A model generated the notes under the pieces. That model did no database searches, was not told where the DNA came from, and saw nothing but the letters and a program-made list of their open reading frames with translations. This document shows, in pieces, positions 42,382 to 45,330 of a stretch of 45,330 bases of DNA. Both the position numbers and the translations under genes were made by a program. The DNA comes from Chloroflexota bacterium (GTDB taxonomy: Bacteria; Chloroflexota; Limnocylindria; P2-11E), in the NCBI GenBank assembly GCA_005889075.1, contig VBDQ01000026.1:1-45330 (forward strand), read 5' to 3'. Each line of letters begins with the position of its first letter. Position 1 is the first letter of the stretch.

Positions 42382-44400
42382 GTGGCCGACCCGGCTCCGA
42401 ACGAGCCGCCTGGCTTCTCCGACCCCTTCGGCGAGGTCCGCTACCGGCACTGGGACGGGACCCAACGCCTCGATGCGCTCGAGGCGCAGGAGCTTCTCGG
42501 AGCCATGTCCGATGAGCTGCTCTCGGGCGGCGATCTCGAAGACGCGATGGCGCGCCTTTCGCGGTGGGGCATCCCCGGTCGCATGGAAGGGCTGCGCGAT
42601 CTCCTCGAGCGCCTCCGCACGGCGAAGCAGCGCCGAGCGCAGCGCCACGACCTTTCGAAGACCTTCGACGAGCTCAAAGCCAAGCTCGAGGAGGTCAAGC
42701 GCCTCGAGCGCGAGGGTCTCGATCGCCGCCGCTTGGCGCCCGCTCCGAACGAGCAGCTGAAGGCGGCCATGGAAAAGCTCGCCGCGGAGCGCATGGAACA
42801 GCTCGACGCGCTTCCCGACGACTTTGGCCGCGCCGTGCGCGCGCTCAAGGATTACGAATTCGTCGAGCCAAAGGCCGCCGAAAAGTACCAGGAGCTCTTG
42901 AAGGACCTGCAGCAGCAGGTGCTCGGCTCGTACTTCAAGAACATGCGCGATGCACTCCAGAACCTCACGCCGGAGCAGCTCGAGCGCACGCGACAGATGA
43001 TCCGCGACCTCAACCGGGCTCTTCGCGAGCGCATGGAGGGCGGCGAGCCAGACTTCGAGGCCTTCCAGCGCCAGTACCCCGAGCTTGCCGGCGGCGCGAA
43101 GAGCTGGGACGAGCTCCTGAAGCAGCTCGCGCAGGGAATGGCGGCGATGCGCTCGCTGTGGTCGTCCATGTCAGCGGATATGCAGTCTCAGCTCGACGAG
43201 TTGCTTGGCGCAGCCTTCAACGACCCAGGTCTCCAGGAGGCGATGGACCAGCTGGCCGAGACCCTCGGCCAGCTCATGCCCGGCGGCGCCTACGAGCACC
43301 AGCTCTCCGGCGACGAACCACTTACGCTCGCGGAGGCGCTCGCGCTCATGGACGAGATGAACCAGCTTTCGGACATGGAAGACATCGTCCGTTCCGCCCG
43401 AAACTCCGAGGACCTCGCCGACCTCGACCGGGAGCAGGTCGAGAAGCTCGCCGGTCCGTCGGCGCGGCAAGCGCTCGAGGAGCTCCGCCGCATGACAGAG
43501 CTGCTCGAGGAGGCCGGACTGATCCGCAAGGACGGCGATCGCTACGAGCTCACGCCCCGCGGCATCCGGAAGATCGGTCAGCGCTCGCTCGAGGAGATCT
43601 TCGCAACACTGAAGCGCGACGCCTTTGGCAGCCACCGCGCTAAGGCGCGCGGCCGCGGGGGCGATCCCACCGACGAGCTCAAGACCTACGAGTTCGGCGA
43701 TCCGTTTCTCCTCGACCTGCCCGGCACCGTACGCAACGCGGTGATCAGAAGCGGCGCCCACGTGCCGGTGAAGCTCGCGGCGGAGGACTTCGACGTCTAC
43801 CGCACCGAGCTCATCACTCAGTCGGCGACCGCGATCCTCGTGGACGTCTCACGTTCGATGCTCTTTCGCGGGTGCTTTCTGGCCGCGAAGAAGGTCACCC
43901 TCGCCCTCGACTCGCTGATCCGATCGACGTTCCCGAAGGACGACCTCTACATCATCGGGTTCTCGGCCTGGGCGACGCAGCTCAAGCCCACCGATCTCCC
44001 GCGCCTGACCTGGAACGAGTACGTCTACGGGACGAACATGCAGCACGCGTTCGAGACCGCGCGCACTCTCCTCGCCCGATCACGCGGGAAGAACAAGCAG
44101 ATCATCCTCATCACCGACGGCGAGCCAACCGCCCATTTCGAAGCGGGCGATACCCGCCCGCGCTTCTCTTATCCGCCGACGAAGAAGACCTTCGAGGAGA
44201 CGCTTCGCGAGGTCGTGCGCTGCACGCGCGAGAGCATCACCATCAACACGTTCATGCTCGCGCGCGGACACTATCTGGTGGACTTCGTGAACCAGATGTC
44301 GAAGATCAACAATGGCCGCGCCTTTTACGTCGAGCCGGAGCATCTTGGTGAGTACGTTCTCGTGGACTACGTCTCGCACAAGCGGCGCCGCGTCTCTTAA
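42382..44400 (+). CDS. VWA-domain protein with long coiled-coil N-terminus
   Basis: 672 residues. The first 450 are highly charged and helical (FDELKAKLEEVKRLEREGL; KYQELLKDLQQQVLG; QALEELRRMTELLEEAG), followed by a VWA domain: MIDAS DVSRS (Asp488), TDGEPT (Asp579) and a conserved threonine region. Such proteins partner ChlI/MoxR ATPases in the way ChlD or CbbO do, binding a target through the metal-dependent site. No signal peptide or membrane helix, so cytoplasmic. GTG 42382 lies 2 bp after the ATPase stop. Confidence 0.9.
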   Translation: MADPAPNEPPGFSDPFGEVRYRHWDGTQRLDALEAQELLGAMSDELLSGGDLEDAMARLSRWGIPGRMEGLRDLLERLRTAKQRRAQRHDLSKTFDELKAKLEEVKRLEREGLDRRRLAPAPNEQLKAAMEKLAAERMEQLDALPDDFGRAVRALKDYEFVEPKAAEKYQELLKDLQQQVLGSYFKNMRDALQNLTPEQLERTRQMIRDLNRALRERMEGGEPDFEAFQRQYPELAGGAKSWDELLKQLAQGMAAMRSLWSSMSADMQSQLDELLGAAFNDPGLQEAMDQLAETLGQLMPGGAYEHQLSGDEPLTLAEALALMDEMNQLSDMEDIVRSARNSEDLADLDREQVEKLAGPSARQALEELRRMTELLEEAGLIRKDGDRYELTPRGIRKIGQRSLEEIFATLKRDAFGSHRAKARGRGGDPTDELKTYEFGDPFLLDLPGTVRNAVIRSGAHVPVKLAAEDFDVYRTELITQSATAILVDVSRSMLFRGCFLAAKKVTLALDSLIRSTFPKDDLYIIGFSAWATQLKPTDLPRLTWNEYVYGTNMQHAFETARTLLARSRGKNKQIILITDGEPTAHFEAGDTRPRFSYPPTKKTFEETLREVVRCTRESITINTFMLARGHYLVDFVNQMSKINNGRAFYVEPEHLGEYVLVDYVSHKRRRVS

Positions 44401-44600
44401 CACAGCTCCGACGAGCATCGGCACGAAGCCGAGGGTGGCGCGGGCGAGCGGGTCGCGTACGAGCCGCGCCCCGGGGCCCACGCCGCCAGGTGCGACGGGC
44501 TACCAACACAAAGGGCGGCGTGGGGTGGGTGCGGCGAGGGCGCGACCCCGAGCCCGAGACAGGACCCTCGGCGTCACGCGGTGTTTTGCCTCTCGCGCCG
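44401..44600. other. Gene-free spacer with second copy of the GGGTCCTGTC motif
   Basis: 200 bp between convergent genes. The minus strand carries GGGTCCTGTCTCGGG at 44567-44553, matching 33155-33169 in 14 of 15 bases, followed by CG-rich sequence as in the first copy. Only weak stems (TCGGC-ACGAA-GCCGA near 44418) are seen; no clear terminator and no convincing gene. Confidence 0.5.
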
Positions 44601-45035
44601 CTAGGCCAGTCGACGTCCAAGGGAGAGGGTCGCGGCGGCGAAGCAGACCACCGCACCAAGGAGCGGCCAGTAGAGAAGACCCAGTGTCGCCCCGAGGAAA
44701 CCGAAGCCGGCGCCGAGCCGCTCGAAACCCGGCGTGCCGAGGCCGAAGAGGTTGCCGGTCTGGAAAGCCCACGCGCTGAAAGCACCGACGAGGCCGGTCC
44801 ATCCGCCGAGCACGGCCGAGCTCACGAACGCCGCGGCGCCGTCGCGCGCGGCGGCGCGGCCGAGCGCGAGCCACGCCGCGATCGAGATGAACACCCCCGA
44901 CCAACCAAGCACCGGCACCTGCTCGAAGTACGTGATGGCAACGAATGCGATCGTGCCGACGAGAAAGAGTCCGACGAGCCGCATAGGAGCTGACAGTAGA
45001 TCAGGTCGCGCCGGCACTTCCGTATCGCCGGTCAC
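44601..45035 (-). CDS. Membrane protein of unknown function
   Basis: 144 residues with about four transmembrane helices (18-39, 46-62, 70-92, 107-137) and a short polar N-terminus. I do not recognise the family. GTG 45035 is 12 bp after the stop of the dienelactone hydrolase gene on the same strand. No motif points to a substrate. Confidence 0.7.
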   Translation of the reverse strand: MTGDTEVPARPDLLSAPMRLVGLFLVGTIAFVAITYFEQVPVLGWSGVFISIAAWLALGRAAARDGAAAFVSSAVLGGWTGLVGAFSAWAFQTGNLFGLGTPGFERLGAGFGFLGATLGLLYWPLLGAVVCFAAATLSLGRRLA

Positions 45036-45047
45036 GGTCTCGGCGAC

Positions 45048-45330
45048 TCAGGCGGCCTTCGAAGGATCGCCGGTCCGGATGAAGCCGAGCGCTCGCCGCC
45101 ATGCGTCCTCGCATGCCGCCTGGTGCTCCCTGAAGGTGCGATCGAAGAAGGAATGCGGCGCCCCCGGATATGTCTCCAGGTGGTGCCGCACGTTGGTCTC
45201 CGAGAGGGCGCGGTCAAAGGCGGCGACGTCCGCCGGCGGGATCGACGGATCATCGCCGCCGAAAAGCCCGAGGACGGGAGCGCGCATCCGCTTCGCCTCT
45301 TCCGCGGGCGTGGGCCAGGTCTCGTTCTCG
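45048..45330 (-). CDS. Dienelactone hydrolase family protein, C-terminal part (cut by window edge)
   Basis: The last 93 residues of an alpha/beta hydrolase. Asp in GLFGGDDPSIP and His in YPGAPHSFFD are the catalytic Asp and His of the dienelactone hydrolase family (catalytic Cys/Ser lies outside the window). The frame runs off the right end (ENETWPTPAEEAKRMRAPVL). Substrate cannot be told. Confidence 0.85.
   Translation of the reverse strand, partial: ENETWPTPAEEAKRMRAPVLGLFGGDDPSIPPADVAAFDRALSETNVRHHLETYPGAPHSFFDRTFREHQAACEDAWRRALGFIRTGDPSKAA

Noticed and set aside
1-45330. Mobile elements, CRISPR arrays, phage genes
   Set aside because: No transposase, integrase, terminal repeats, spaced direct repeats or phage structural genes were seen on either strand.

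Overview
This is a chromosomal window of a GC-rich bacterium with tightly packed operons. Stop and start codons are repeatedly nested (GTGA, TGATG, TTGA), and GTG or TTG often replaces ATG as start codon. The content suggests a free-living member of Chloroflexota or a neighbouring phylum: a dcw cluster without murE, a short bacterial RNase P RNA, GlcDEF, an F420-type luciferase-fold oxidoreductase, a fused molybdopterin synthase, and a Mg-chelatase-like AAA+ ATPase beside a VWA protein. The phylum is inferred from gene content; no 16S or ribosomal protein gene is present. I see no phage, transposase, integrase or CRISPR array.

Layout. 1-5167 (minus): cell division and wall operon mraZ-rsmH-ftsL-ftsI-murF-mraY, headed by a clear sigma-70 promoter and four MraZ-type boxes. 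5186-11233 (minus): M1 aminopeptidase, FabH, a small two-CxxC protein and a prolyl oligopeptidase. 11245-14078 (plus): M3 oligopeptidase and an EamA transporter. 14065-17561 (minus): ABC ATPase, HEAT-like protein, ABC-2 permease and GNAT acetyltransferase, four nested genes behind a leader with two short ORFs and a terminator hairpin. 17613-19490 (minus): small membrane protein, potassium channel, CHRD lipoprotein. 19549-19835: rnpB. 19893-22085 (minus): kinase-like protein, RNase HI, threonine dehydratase-like enzyme. 22151-24690 (plus): a second ABC exporter. 24694-27377 (minus): UBP zinc finger, tRNA(CAT), lipoprotein, secreted C39-like peptidase. 27482-30974 (plus): TPR-LuxR regulator, ParA, ParB, small membrane protein. 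30993-32426 (minus): CorC/HlyC-type protein. 32465-38529 (plus): MoaD-MoaE fusion, GlcD, GlcE, GlcF, membrane protein, LLM oxidoreductase. 38536-40163 (minus): amidase and a 52-residue putative partner. 40211-44400 (plus): secretion-type ATPase (frameshifted), MoxR/Mg-chelatase-like ATPase, VWA coiled-coil protein. 44601-45330 (minus): membrane protein and a dienelactone hydrolase cut by the window edge.

The two most interesting loci are the 40.2-44.4 kb three-gene ATPase/AAA+/VWA cassette and the 17.3-17.6 kb leader, which looks like a ribosome-mediated attenuator controlling an ABC exporter plus acetyltransferase operon. A short palindromic repeat recurs at four gene ends. Stops and most reading frames are secure. 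Several starts are uncertain because ATG is rare here; the M1 aminopeptidase has no ordinary start codon where homology begins.
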